Positions 28,286-36,978 of a stretch of DNA of 58,544 nucleotides are shown in pieces. Under the pieces are notes generated by a model, which saw only the letters and a list, made by a program, of their open reading frames with translations, did not search any database and was not told where the DNA came from. How positions within the stretch are numbered: the first letter of the stretch is position 1; the number at the start of each line of letters is the position of its first letter. This stretch comes from Gemmatimonadota bacterium (lineage in GTDB: Bacteria > Gemmatimonadota > Gemmatimonadetes > Gemmatimonadales > GWC2-71-9). The position numbers and the translations under genes are program-made. The stretch covers positions 1 to 58,544 of the forward strand of contig JANYKV010000078.1 of NCBI GenBank assembly GCA_025358055.1. The letters run 5' to 3'.

Positions 28286-28963
28286 TTACCGATCTCCGCG
28301 GCCATCAGTGACGCGGTAGACGTAAACGAACCGTTGAATCACCGTCACGAACGATAGGACCGTCAGCACCGCCACCACGACTTGCAGCACGATGCCTTTG
28401 GGGCCCGCACCGATCAACACCGTCGGTAGACCCACCCCGATCAAGCGCTCCGCACGCTGAATGAGCCCCACGCGGCAGTCGACGCCCAGGCCTTCCGCTC
28501 GGGCCCGTGCATACGAGACCAGCGTCACAGCCACGACGGCCAGCATACAAATAACCACTGAGGCTTCCCGGAAGGCGAGGTCCGGTGTCGCGAAAAAATA
28601 GGCCCCGATCCCGATGAACGTGGCTCCGTCTCCAATCCGGTCGAGCATGGAATCGAAGAATGCTCCAAACGATGTGACGGTGCCGGTTTGCCGAGCCACC
28701 TGACCGTCGAGGGTATCGATGACGCCGCTCAGCAGCAGCAGTCCGCCTCCCAGTCGGACGGCCCCAACTCCAAACGCCACGGCCGAGGCGATCACTACCG
28801 CGAACCCAGCCAGGGTCAGCACATTGGGGCGGACGCCGAGCCGGACGAGCCAGCCGGTGAGCGGCCTGGTCGTGGCGAAAAACCCCTCTTGCACCGCCTT
28901 GGAGACCAATTGCACCTGCCCTCGGACATGAAGGTGGGAAGCGGCAAGCATCAACTCTGACAA
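28286..28963 (-). CDS. CDP-alcohol phosphatidyltransferase, probably phosphatidylinositol-phosphate synthase
   Basis: A 225-residue integral membrane enzyme with about six hydrophobic helices. The complete CDP-alcohol motif is present: D83-xx-D86-G87-xx-A90-R91 and G100-xxx-D104-xxx-D108 (IDTLDGQVARQTG and FGAFFDSMLDRIGD). It transfers a phosphatidyl group from CDP-diacylglycerol to an alcohol phosphate. The neighbouring inositol-phosphate synthase suggests inositol phosphate as acceptor (PIP synthase type), but phosphatidylglycerophosphate synthase is not excluded. Confidence 0.85.
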   Translation of the reverse strand: MSELMLAASHLHVRGQVQLVSKAVQEGFFATTRPLTGWLVRLGVRPNVLTLAGFAVVIASAVAFGVGAVRLGGGLLLLSGVIDTLDGQVARQTGTVTSFGAFFDSMLDRIGDGATFIGIGAYFFATPDLAFREASVVICMLAVVAVTLVSYARARAEGLGVDCRVGLIQRAERLIGVGLPTVLIGAGPKGIVLQVVVAVLTVLSFVTVIQRFVYVYRVTDGRGDR

Positions 28964-29038
28964 TGAGTTAACGCCGGCAAAGAATAACCCGGCCCGGAAG
29001 GCGAAGGAAGGGTCGCGGTCCGGTAAACAAGGGCCCTG

Positions 29039-30271
29039 CTACTCGGGGTAAAACCGATAGGGTCGAGCCCGGTCGATGAACGCTTGGAGCTCACGCGCCC
29101 ATTGGTCCCCCATCCTCTGGGGCTTCTCCCCTCGCTCCAGAGCGAGCCGCAGAGTTTGTCCCCCAGCCAGCCGGTCGAATTCCTTAGGGCGGAACCCGAT
29201 GCGATCGGGGTGCACCTGGTTCACGACCGCGAGGAGCGCTACCGCCGTCCGGGTTGGGTTGTACCTCGCTCGGTCGGTCACGGTGAGACGAATGCCTGCG
29301 ACGGTCGTGTCCGGAAACTTTCGGTCGGCGGGCCGGACGGGAGTAAAGCGTACAGACTGAAAGGAGACTCCAGGCAGGTTCAAAGCGTGAATGCGTTCGA
29401 GCACGCTGGCGGTATCGAGCCAGGGGGCCCCGATCTGGCGGTAGGCCGCCTCGCTGCCCCGGCCGACTGAAAGCGCGGTGCCCTCGAACAAACAGGTCCC
29501 CGGATAGTGGAACAGGCTTTCGAGGTCTCGGAGGTTGGGACTCGGCGGCACAAAGGGAAGACCGGTTTGGTCAAAATAGTCCGACCGACGCCACCCCGAG
29601 GCTGGAACTATCCGCAGGTCGGTCGTGAGACCGAGATCGGCCCGGGCGAGGAGCGCCAGTTCGGCCAGGGTCATTCCGTGGCGCATGGGAATGGCAAGTC
29701 TCCCCACAAAGGAAGAGAACGCCGGGTCCAGTATATTTCCCTGCACCGCACCACCGATCGGGTTGGGGCGGTCGAGCACCACGACAGTGCGTCCGAACCG
29801 ACCGGCGGATCGCATGACTTCGACGGTGGTCGCCAAGTAGGTGTAGTAACGGGCACCGACGTCCTGAAGATCTACCAGCAGGACGTCGAGGTCCGCGAGC
29901 ATAGCCTCGGTCGGAGCAACGACGCGTCCATAGAGACTATATATCGGGAGGCCGGTTGCGGAGTCGCGGCTGAACGCGATTTCGGCGCCTGGGTCGGCGG
30001 ACCCCCGAAACCCGTGCTCCGGACTGAACAAGGCCACTAGGTTGACGCCGGCAGCGCGCAGGAGTTCCACATCGCTCACACCGCGGTGATCCACCCCGGC
30101 CTGGTTCGACACCAGACCAACGCGACGACCGCGGACGAGTTGCCCACTGTCCTCGAGTAGCACCTCAATCCCAGGACGAACATGCAATCGGGTTTGCACA
30201 CCAGCGTTCGGCCGCGTCTGACAGGTCATCAGCCCAAACATCGCCAGCATCATCGCGCCCTTGCCTACCAC
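29039..30271 (-). CDS. namZ: Exo-beta-N-acetylmuramidase NamZ (DUF1343 family), lipoprotein
   Basis: Releases N-acetylmuramic acid from the non-reducing end of peptidoglycan fragments. Of 410 residues, the start is GTG (30269-30271) with a strong AAGGAGGG ribosome-binding site 8 bp upstream. The N-terminus forms a lipoprotein signal with lipobox LMTC (Cys about 17). Conserved DUF1343 stretches are VGLVSNQAGVD, SPEHGFRG, DVLLVDLQDVGARYYTY and DRPNPIGG. It lies back to back with NagZ (plus strand), and its ribosome-binding site is inside the NagZ reading frame. It functions with NagZ and the serine hydrolase in muropeptide salvage. Confidence 0.9.
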   Translation of the reverse strand: MVGKGAMMLAMFGLMTCQTRPNAGVQTRLHVRPGIEVLLEDSGQLVRGRRVGLVSNQAGVDHRGVSDVELLRAAGVNLVALFSPEHGFRGSADPGAEIAFSRDSATGLPIYSLYGRVVAPTEAMLADLDVLLVDLQDVGARYYTYLATTVEVMRSAGRFGRTVVVLDRPNPIGGAVQGNILDPAFSSFVGRLAIPMRHGMTLAELALLARADLGLTTDLRIVPASGWRRSDYFDQTGLPFVPPSPNLRDLESLFHYPGTCLFEGTALSVGRGSEAAYRQIGAPWLDTASVLERIHALNLPGVSFQSVRFTPVRPADRKFPDTTVAGIRLTVTDRARYNPTRTAVALLAVVNQVHPDRIGFRPKEFDRLAGGQTLRLALERGEKPQRMGDQWARELQAFIDRARPYRFYPE

Positions 30272-31984
30272 GTGCGGACCCTCCTTGGGATCGGGCTCCT
30301 CGCGGCCTGCGCACCTCTACCGCAACCGACGACCACACCGGTCACGATTTCCAACCCACGTGAGGCGATGGCCTGGCTCGACCTTCGCGACCGAGTCGCG
30401 CAACTCCTCATGCCATGGATCCCCGGAACCTACACCTCCTATGACGATCCCGCATTTGCCCGGGCGCGGTTCTGGGTCGATTCCTTGCACGTGGGCGGCA
30501 TCATCGTATCGATCGGCTCCCCACTCGATATCGCGGCGAAGGTCAACGAGCTCCAACATCGAAGCCGTCTCCCGCTGCTCATCGCCTCCGATCTCGAGGG
30601 CGGCACCGCGTTTCGCTTCAACGGAGGGACGCCGTTTCCCACCAACATGGGAGTGGGAGCGACGGGGCGAGAACAAGACGCATACGAAATGGGCCGCATC
30701 ACTGCCATCGAAGGAAGGGCGGTCGGCATCCACCTCTCGTTCTCGCCGGTGGCGGACGTCAACAATAATCCGGGCAATCCGATCATCAATACCCGCTCGT
30801 TTGGAGCGGATCCGAAGCTGGTGTCTCGGATGGTTGTGGGAGCCGTCCGAGGTATGCAAGAGCACGGCATGCTTGCCACGGTGAAACATTTCCCGGGCCA
30901 CGGCGACACCGACATCGACTCCCATCTCGCGTTGCCGGTGTTCGCCGGCGGCTGGAGCCGACTCGACACGGTGGAATTGGCACCCTTTCGCGCCGCGATC
31001 GATGCCGGCGTCGCAGCCGTCATGTCAGCGCATATCGCGATGCCGGGCGTCGACAGTGGAGCGATCCGTCCGGCTACCCTGTCGCCCAGAATGCTTACGG
31101 GCATTCTCCGGGACTCGCTTCATTTTCGCGGGCTCACGGTCACCGACGCCCTCGAAATGGGTGCGCTCGTCAATACCTACGGCACCGGCGAGGCCGGCGT
31201 GCTGGCGGTGCTGGCCGGCGCGGACATTCTACTCCAGCCCACCGACCCGAAGGTCGTGATCGACGCGGTCGAGACGGCAGTGCGGTCGGGGCGGATCAGC
31301 GAAGCGCGCCTCAATCAATCGGTGCGGCGGGTCATCGAACTCAAGGAACGACTCGGGCTGTTCCAACATCGCACCGTCGCGCTCGACAGTGTGCCGGGCG
31401 CCGTGGGTCGCGCCGAATTCACGGCCTCCGCCAAGGCGATCACCGCACGGTCAATCGTCCTGGCGAAGGATAGCCTCCATTGGGTCGACTCGATGCGTCT
31501 CGCACCCAGAAAGATTGGCATCGTCAGCTACACGGACGGAAGTGGCTCGGTCGGGGCCGGCCTGATGGCCGAACTGCAGCGGCGCGGCCACTCGGTCCAG
31601 ATATTTCGCCTCTACGCCTCGAGCGGCGCCGCGAGCTACGATTCCGCGAGCAGGTTGTTGGAACGAAACCCGTACGCGCTCTTCGCAATTGCGGTGCGCG
31701 CGAGCGCCTGGCGTGGATCAGTGGCGATGCCAACGGCGTTGGGCGACCTGGTCACCCGAATGACGGATGCCAACCGGCCCACTATTCTGGTTTCGCTGGG
31801 CTCACCGTACATCATCCGGCAATCGCCGACAGCACCTGCATATCTGCTGGCGTGGTCCGCCACCACAATGTCCGAAGAAGCGGCGGGCGCGGCACTGAGT
31901 GGCGCCGCCGTGACCGGGCGGCTCCCCATTGACATCCCTCCGCTCTTTCCGTTCGGCACCGGATTGGACCGACCGCAGCGATGA
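30272..31984 (+). CDS. nagZ: Glycoside hydrolase family 3 beta-N-acetylhexosaminidase (NagZ-like), lipoprotein
   Basis: Removes N-acetylglucosamine from muropeptides. The GH3 N-domain includes SDLEGGTAFRF, the histidine loop KHFPGHGDTDIDSH with the general acid/base, and the nucleophile Asp in TVTDALEMGAL. A second domain of about 200 residues (from about ARSIVLAKD) resembles the GH3 C-domain. The start is uncertain. GTG 30272 gives an ideal lipoprotein signal (RTLLGIGLLAACAP, lipobox Cys) but has no Shine-Dalgarno sequence. ATG 30182 has AGGA upstream but would overlap NamZ by 90 bp and add a basic leader of about 30 residues. The stop overlaps the next gene by 4 bp. Confidence 0.9.
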   Translation: MRTLLGIGLLAACAPLPQPTTTPVTISNPREAMAWLDLRDRVAQLLMPWIPGTYTSYDDPAFARARFWVDSLHVGGIIVSIGSPLDIAAKVNELQHRSRLPLLIASDLEGGTAFRFNGGTPFPTNMGVGATGREQDAYEMGRITAIEGRAVGIHLSFSPVADVNNNPGNPIINTRSFGADPKLVSRMVVGAVRGMQEHGMLATVKHFPGHGDTDIDSHLALPVFAGGWSRLDTVELAPFRAAIDAGVAAVMSAHIAMPGVDSGAIRPATLSPRMLTGILRDSLHFRGLTVTDALEMGALVNTYGTGEAGVLAVLAGADILLQPTDPKVVIDAVETAVRSGRISEARLNQSVRRVIELKERLGLFQHRTVALDSVPGAVGRAEFTASAKAITARSIVLAKDSLHWVDSMRLAPRKIGIVSYTDGSGSVGAGLMAELQRRGHSVQIFRLYASSGAASYDSASRLLERNPYALFAIAVRASAWRGSVAMPTALGDLVTRMTDANRPTILVSLGSPYIIRQSPTAPAYLLAWSATTMSEEAAGAALSGAAVTGRLPIDIPPLFPFGTGLDRPQR

Positions 31985-33165
31985 GACGCATCGCGGGTTT
32001 CGGCGCCACGATCATTCTGGTAGGACTCGCAGCCTGTGCCAGTCGAGCGCGCCCCGGGGCGCCTACGCCGCAGGGTGGCATCAAATGGAGCAGCCTCACG
32101 GCTCTTCTCGATTCCGCCATCACCGCCAAGGCCGCACCGGGAGCGGTGGTCGCTGTGTCCTTCAACGGCCTGCGCTTCATCTACGGCACGGGGCACCTCG
32201 GCGAGGGATTCCCCGCCCGCCCTGACGCCGAGACGGTGTACGACCTGGCGTCCCTCACCAAAGTGATAGGGCTGACCACCATGGCGATGATCGCCGTGGA
32301 TGAAGGCAGGCTCGGGCTGGACACGCCGGTGCAGTACTACCTCCCCGAATTCATTGGGCCATACAAAGACCGCGTCACGGTTCGTCATCTGCTGACTCAC
32401 AGCAGCGGCCTTCGCGCGCACCGGCCATTGTGGCGCGAGACCCCAGACCGAGGCTGGGCGCTCGCGCTGGCCGCCGCCACGCAGCTGGACACGATACCAG
32501 CCACCCGAATGGTGTATTCGGACATCGGGGCGATCCTGCTCACGCGGATTCTGGAACGACAGTACGGCGATCGGATTGACCACCTTCTCACCCAACGGGT
32601 CTTCGCGCCGCTTGGCATGCGGTCAACGACCTACCGACCGCCGGCTGAGTGGTCGGATCGGATCGCGCCGACCGAACTCGATCCCTGGCGTGGCCGGATG
32701 ATTCACGGCGAGGTGCATGACGAGAACGCCGCGCATCTTGGGGGCGTCTCCGGGCATGCGGGACTCTTCAGCGATGCTGTGGACCTGCTGGCGTTCGGCG
32801 AGTGGATCCTACGCAGGTTCGTCGCCTCGAGGGCTCCAAACGGCGGTGGTGATCGAGGCCCAGCCCTCCGCGCCACCACCGTCCAAGAATTCACTCGGCG
32901 ACAGCATGTGGTCCCCGAGTCGAGCCGAGCGCTGGGGTGGGATACGCCGTCCGACGGGAGCAGCGCGGGGACGCGGCTGTCGGCACGGAGCTTCGGACAC
33001 ACCGGTTTCACCGGCACCTCAATTTGGGCCGACCCGACGCAAGGCCTGGTTATCGTCCTTCTCACCAATCGGGTCCACCCGACGCGTGACAATCCTCGGG
33101 TTGGACCGCTCCGAATCGCGGTGGCCGACCGGGTGGTCGAACTTCTTTCCGCCCCGACGCCCTAA
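31981..33165 (+). CDS. Serine hydrolase of the beta-lactamase/DD-peptidase fold, lipoprotein
   Basis: 394 residues with a lipoprotein signal (IILVGLAACAS, Cys19) and a penicillin-binding fold. S91-xx-K94 is seen as SLTK, a YSD (Tyr-x-Asn equivalent) in MVYSDIGA, and the HTG box in FGHTGFTGT. It begins in an ATGA overlap with nagZ. It could trim peptides or esters from cell-wall fragments. A true beta-lactamase is unlikely because of the EstB/AmpH-type length and context. Confidence 0.9.
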   Translation: MRRIAGFGATIILVGLAACASRARPGAPTPQGGIKWSSLTALLDSAITAKAAPGAVVAVSFNGLRFIYGTGHLGEGFPARPDAETVYDLASLTKVIGLTTMAMIAVDEGRLGLDTPVQYYLPEFIGPYKDRVTVRHLLTHSSGLRAHRPLWRETPDRGWALALAAATQLDTIPATRMVYSDIGAILLTRILERQYGDRIDHLLTQRVFAPLGMRSTTYRPPAEWSDRIAPTELDPWRGRMIHGEVHDENAAHLGGVSGHAGLFSDAVDLLAFGEWILRRFVASRAPNGGGDRGPALRATTVQEFTRRQHVVPESSRALGWDTPSDGSSAGTRLSARSFGHTGFTGTSIWADPTQGLVIVLLTNRVHPTRDNPRVGPLRIAVADRVVELLSAPTP

Positions 33166-33268
33166 CCGATTCCAACTTGCCCATCCCGTCTCCGCTAGTG
33201 CTTGCCGGTTAGTCACTTGCGGCACTCCACCTGCGCGAGTGGTTGAGGTAGGCTCTACCGCCGTTCCG

Positions 33269-33298
33269 TTGACTCACCCGGGTCGGACCAGCTAGCTT
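33269..33298 (+). promoter_or_regulatory. Predicted promoter of the iscA/hesB gene
   Basis: TTGACT (33269-33274), an 18-bp spacer and TAGCTT (33293-33298) stand 62 bp before the ATG. The hexamers and spacing are almost identical to those before tRNA-Leu. Confidence 0.65.
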
Positions 33299-33360
33299 TC
33301 TCCGTGGTAGGAGCCACGCGCTCCGCACCGGTAGTCGGGCACCAACGAAGGAGTCGGGCC

Positions 33361-33720
33361 ATGAGCACGATGGAGCAGCAAACCGGCGCCCAGATCATCC
33401 TAACGGACAAGGCAGCCGCGGAAGTCGGTCGGTTCGTCGCGGCCGAACAGGTCCCGGTGGAAACAGCAGGCCTTCGGGTCAGCGTCCTCCCGGGTGGGTG
33501 TTCCGGATTCAAGTATAGCTTGAACATCGAAGAGCGAGCGTTGGACGATGACATCGTCCTCGACGCGAACAACGTTCGGATCTTCGTGGATGGATTCAGT
33601 CTGCAGTACCTGCATGGAATCACGATCGATTACGTGACGTCGATGCAGGGCTCAGGGTTCACATTCAACAACCCCAACGCGACCGGCGGGTGCGGGTGTG
33701 GGACGAGCTTTACAGCATAA
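33361..33720 (+). CDS. Fe-S cluster assembly protein of the IscA/HesB/ErpA family
   Basis: A 119-residue A-type carrier that passes Fe-S clusters to apoproteins. The three conserved cysteines are C47 (LPGGCSGFKY) and C111/C113 (GGCGCG). The start MSTMEQQTGAQIILTDKAAA at 33361 lies after the predicted promoter. An earlier in-frame ATG at 33304 lies at the expected transcription start and is unlikely. IscA, SufA and ErpA cannot be told apart by sequence. The gene stands alone, with its own terminator. Confidence 0.94.
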   Translation: MSTMEQQTGAQIILTDKAAAEVGRFVAAEQVPVETAGLRVSVLPGGCSGFKYSLNIEERALDDDIVLDANNVRIFVDGFSLQYLHGITIDYVTSMQGSGFTFNNPNATGGCGCGTSFTA

Positions 33721-33745
33721 CAGCGGGGAAAGGGGAAACGAAGAC
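33721..33745 (+). repeat. Purine-rich string, left arm of an inverted pair
   Basis: CAGCGGGGAAAGGGGAAACG starts right at the iscA stop. Its reverse complement recurs at 33829-33845 (CCCGTTTCCCCGCT), so the iscA terminator lies between inverted copies. Confidence 0.45.
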
Positions 33746-33757
33746 AGAAAGATACAA

Positions 33758-33792
33758 GCGGTGAGCGGAGTACATCCCGCTCACCGCTTTTT
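33758..33792 (+). terminator. Intrinsic terminator of the iscA/hesB gene
   Basis: A perfect 11-bp stem, GCGGTGAGCGG (33758-33768) with CCGCTCACCGC (33777-33787), an 8-base loop and TTTTT (33788-33792). Confidence 0.92.
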
Positions 33793-33806
33793 GTTGGGAC
33801 GCGGTT

Positions 33807-33845
33807 CCCCTTCCCTTGCCCGTTTCCCTTTTCCCGTTTCCCCGC
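33807..33845 (-). repeat. Purine-rich string (minus strand), right arm of the inverted pair
   Basis: Seen on the plus strand as pyrimidine runs (CCCCTTCCCTTGCCCGTTTC, then CCTTTTCCCGTTTCCCC). It is the reverse-complement type of the strings at 18974 and 33721. Confidence 0.4.
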
Positions 33846-33849
33846 TCCG

Positions 33850-35919
33850 CTACGGGGTCTGGCCCTGGTGGCGATCGAACCAGCTCGCAATGTGCGCCAT
33901 CTTCGCCATCCAGTGGCTCGGAATCCGTCGGATGCCATGCGGCTCACCGGGGAAACGGACCAGCATTGCTTCCACGCCGAGAAGTTTGAGCGCGGTGTAG
34001 TACTGTTCTGACTCCGAGATGGGCGTACGATAGTCCTCTTCGCCGGTCACGATCATGGTCGGTGTCTTCACATTCTTCACCACCGACAGGAGCGAGCGTT
34101 TGTCGTAGTTATCGGTGCTGTCCCACGGCATGCCGGGAAACCAGTATTTCACACCGAACGCGGGAATGTCAGCCGTCAGGGCCCAACTGGTCCAGTTGAT
34201 GACGGGATAGGTGGGAGCCGCGGCCCGAAACCGATTGGTCCGTCCAATCATCCACGCGGTCAGTACGCCGCCACCGCTCCCGCCGGTGACATAGAGGCGG
34301 TTGGGATCGATGTATCCTTTGGCGAGGGCCGCATCGACACCCGAGTTCAGGTCGAAGAAGTCGTTTCCGGGGTACGCGTGGTGAATGAGGTTGCCAAATT
34401 CTTCGCCATAACTTGTGCTTCCACGCGGATTGGTGTAAAGCACCACGTAGCCCTTGGCGGCGTAGACCTGCTTCTCGAGGTCAAACCGGGGGCCGTAGTC
34501 GGCGAATGGGCCGCCGTGAATTTCCAGCAGCAGCGGATATTTTCGGCTCGGATCGAAATCGGGGGGCTTGATGATCCAGCCTTCGATCTTCCGCTTGTCG
34601 AAGGACGATTCCCACCACAGCTCCTCGACGGAGCCAATGCGCCTCTGCCGTAGGAGTTCGCCGTTCACATCGGTGATCACCTTGAGGGTCAGGTTCGCGA
34701 CGCTCCCGACCGCGATTTCGCCCGGCACCCCGGGGGTCGTGTAGCCGATCGCGAAGACGCCGGTCCGGCTCACCGTGTAGGCTGGAGCACCGTAGGAGCT
34801 GCCGCCCCCGCCCAGGTTCTGGGCCAAAGTTTTCACCTTTCCGTCCAACATCACAATCCCGAGCTTGCTCATTCCTTGGTCGTCGTAGTGGAAGAACAGG
34901 CCAGTTCCGTCGGCAGCCCAGGTGAGATCGGCGATGTCGCGATCGAGGGAGCCAGCGAGCAGGTGGGGATTCGCCCCATCGCGGTCCATGATGTAGAGGT
35001 GCGTCACTTGATAGCCCTGGTACCGGTCGTCGAACCCGAGGTACGCGATGTGCTTACCGTCAGGCGCAATGGCGGGCCCGTTGTCGGGGCCTTTCCGCGT
35101 GGTGAGTGCCTTCACCGATCCATCGGCCAGCGCAAAATCGTACACCTCAGTGTCCAGAGGCTCCAGATCGGCATTCGAGTGGCGGTTCGCCGAGAGCAGG
35201 AGGTGTTGGCCATCGGGCGTCCAGACCGGGGTCGCTCCCGCCTGCTCCCCGCCCCCATGCTGAAACCGTCCGGAGGAGATTTGGCGTGGCACCCCACCGT
35301 CGGCACCGACGACAAAGAGTTGAACGAACCCGCTCTTGAGGTACCCCTCGCCATCAAAGCGATAGTTGAGCCGATCGATCACCGTGGCCGGAGCGGCCCA
35401 TTTGGCGCCCTCCGGTGGAGCGGCGAGGGTCGCGATCTGGGGTGGTGGTTCGGGGACCAGGGCGAGAAACGCAAGTTGTTTGCCATCGGGAGACCATGCC
35501 AAAGCGGTCGGCCCATACGTGAGGTTGGTGGCCTTCACCGTGTTGCCGGTGTCGAGCCACTGCACGTAGATCTGCGGTGTACCGTCCTTGTCGGACACGT
35601 AGGCGACCCGGGCACCGTCCGGAGACCACACCGCCCCGCCGTCGGTTTCTTTTCCGGTCGTGAGCGGCCGATTGCCGGTGCCGTCGGCGTTCACCACCCA
35701 CAGGTTGGAGAGGTGCCGGTCGGTCATGATGTCGGCGAACCGCCGAGTGTAGACCACGCGTTTCCCCTCGGGCGAGATTTCAGGGCGGAGCGCGAATTGG
35801 ATATTGAAGACGTCGGCCTCGGTGAGCCGGTCAGTTCTCGATTGGGGGAAGGCCGGGGAAGTAATCCAGGCCTGGGCGGCCGCTACGACCACGAGAGGCA
35901 GGAACATGGCAACGCGCAT
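33850..35919 (-). CDS. Secreted S9-family prolyl oligopeptidase/dipeptidyl-peptidase
   Basis: 689 residues from the ATG at 35917-35919, chosen because a signal peptide (MRVAMFLPLVVVAAAQAW) and an AAGAGGA site sit there; longer upstream starts lack both. An N-terminal propeller with WSPDGARVAYVS-type repeats precedes the hydrolase domain. The triad is Ser548 (GGSGGGV), Asp629 (GEEDYRTP) and His661 (GEPHGIRR). It probably degrades peptides in the periplasm. The gene is convergent to iscA. Confidence 0.95.
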   Translation of the reverse strand: MRVAMFLPLVVVAAAQAWITSPAFPQSRTDRLTEADVFNIQFALRPEISPEGKRVVYTRRFADIMTDRHLSNLWVVNADGTGNRPLTTGKETDGGAVWSPDGARVAYVSDKDGTPQIYVQWLDTGNTVKATNLTYGPTALAWSPDGKQLAFLALVPEPPPQIATLAAPPEGAKWAAPATVIDRLNYRFDGEGYLKSGFVQLFVVGADGGVPRQISSGRFQHGGGEQAGATPVWTPDGQHLLLSANRHSNADLEPLDTEVYDFALADGSVKALTTRKGPDNGPAIAPDGKHIAYLGFDDRYQGYQVTHLYIMDRDGANPHLLAGSLDRDIADLTWAADGTGLFFHYDDQGMSKLGIVMLDGKVKTLAQNLGGGGSSYGAPAYTVSRTGVFAIGYTTPGVPGEIAVGSVANLTLKVITDVNGELLRQRRIGSVEELWWESSFDKRKIEGWIIKPPDFDPSRKYPLLLEIHGGPFADYGPRFDLEKQVYAAKGYVVLYTNPRGSTSYGEEFGNLIHHAYPGNDFFDLNSGVDAALAKGYIDPNRLYVTGGSGGGVLTAWMIGRTNRFRAAAPTYPVINWTSWALTADIPAFGVKYWFPGMPWDSTDNYDKRSLLSVVKNVKTPTMIVTGEEDYRTPISESEQYYTALKLLGVEAMLVRFPGEPHGIRRIPSHWMAKMAHIASWFDRHQGQTP

Positions 35920-36258
35920 TGCGATCCTCTTGGGATAGGTCGAGTGGATGTTACCTGACGAAGTCGTCGGCGTCGAGGGCGAGGGGCCTGGAATTAGGTT
36001 CACCAGCGTTTCAGGCCAAGCCATACGGAATGTGGAGAAGTGTGGGCACCAGCCCCACGAGTCTATCTTGCGAATGGGTTCCGCCAGCCGCGCTCCGCCG
36101 CCATCCATGACCCAGTGTTCGAATCAGGCGTCAGGGATGTATCCGCGTTTCGCATCGTTCGTGAGACGAGGGTGCGCAGGGGAAATCGACGTCTGACATG
36201 GGGGAGTTAAACGGTGGTCCGTACGAGCGCCTTCTCATCGCGATCGGAGTGTCTCACC
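35920..36258. other. Intergenic region of 339 bp between divergent genes
   Basis: Divergent spacer between the S9 peptidase and the lipocalin-like gene. No coding frame with family features is seen, and no convincing promoter stands out. A weak minus-strand candidate is TTGGCC/TAATTC upstream of the peptidase. Confidence 0.5.
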
Positions 36259-36771
36259 ATGAAGAACCTCCTCGTTACACTCACCCTCGTCATCCTGTGC
36301 GGCAGCGTCGTCTCCGCCCAAACTCCGCGGCAGGACCTCATCGGCACCTGGGAACTCGTGTCACGCCTCGACCGGGACTCTGCCGGCCGAGTCAGCGTTG
36401 AACCCAAGCTGGGCGCTGATCCTCGCGGGGTCCTGATCTACGATTCGACCGGCCATGTGGCGGCCCAGTTAATGGCCCGCGGGCGGACCGCCCTGACGTG
36501 CCCCACGCCCGCGAGGGCCAACACGCCAAGTTCAAGCGCGAGCGCCGGCATAGGTGACTACGACGCCTACTTCGGCCATTACGAGGTCGATCCAGGGGCC
36601 GGGACCGTGACGCACGTTCCGGAGGCGGCCCTAGCACCAGGGGATATCGGTCGCCGACTCGTGCGCCACTTCCGAATTCTGGGTGACACGCTGTGGATTC
36701 ACTTCGATGCCCGGGCGGCAGACGGCACCCCAGTGACTCGGACGATCACCTGGAGTCGAGTGAGCCGGTAG
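36259..36771 (+). CDS. Secreted lipocalin-like protein
   Basis: 170 residues. The signal peptide MKNLLVTLTLVILCGSVVSA ends near residue 20. The body opens with LIGTWELVS, the signature of the lipocalin-like family (PF13924-type), and continues with GVLIYDSTGHVAAQLM and YFGHYEVDPGAGTVTH, giving strands that fit a small beta-barrel. The ATG at 36259 is placed by the signal and an upstream GGAG. The role is unknown. Confidence 0.8.
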   Translation: MKNLLVTLTLVILCGSVVSAQTPRQDLIGTWELVSRLDRDSAGRVSVEPKLGADPRGVLIYDSTGHVAAQLMARGRTALTCPTPARANTPSSSASAGIGDYDAYFGHYEVDPGAGTVTHVPEAALAPGDIGRRLVRHFRILGDTLWIHFDARAADGTPVTRTITWSRVSR

Positions 36772-36978
36772 CCGACGGCGACCCAAGGAGGCCGGACCCA
36801 ACGAGGCCTCGGTGCGCCCGCCACCGCGCCGACAATGGTCCCCTCGGGTTGGCGCCGGCCGCAGGCCTGGGAGGTCCTCGGGCGATTCCTACCGTTGGCG
36901 GTCTGAGACGTTGAAACGTGTGAGCAACCCTTCCCCCGAGAGCCCGATCTAACACGCATTCCCCAACAAAAGGTCCCC

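Noticed and set aside
33304-33720. A longer IscA start at 33304
   Set aside because: The ATG lies at the expected transcription start of the predicted promoter, and the extra residues do not fit the family.
36772-36978. Possible short peptide near the NTF2-like lipoprotein (MVPSGWRRPQAWEV...)
   Set aside because: It has no ribosome-binding site and no family pattern; it is spacer sequence.
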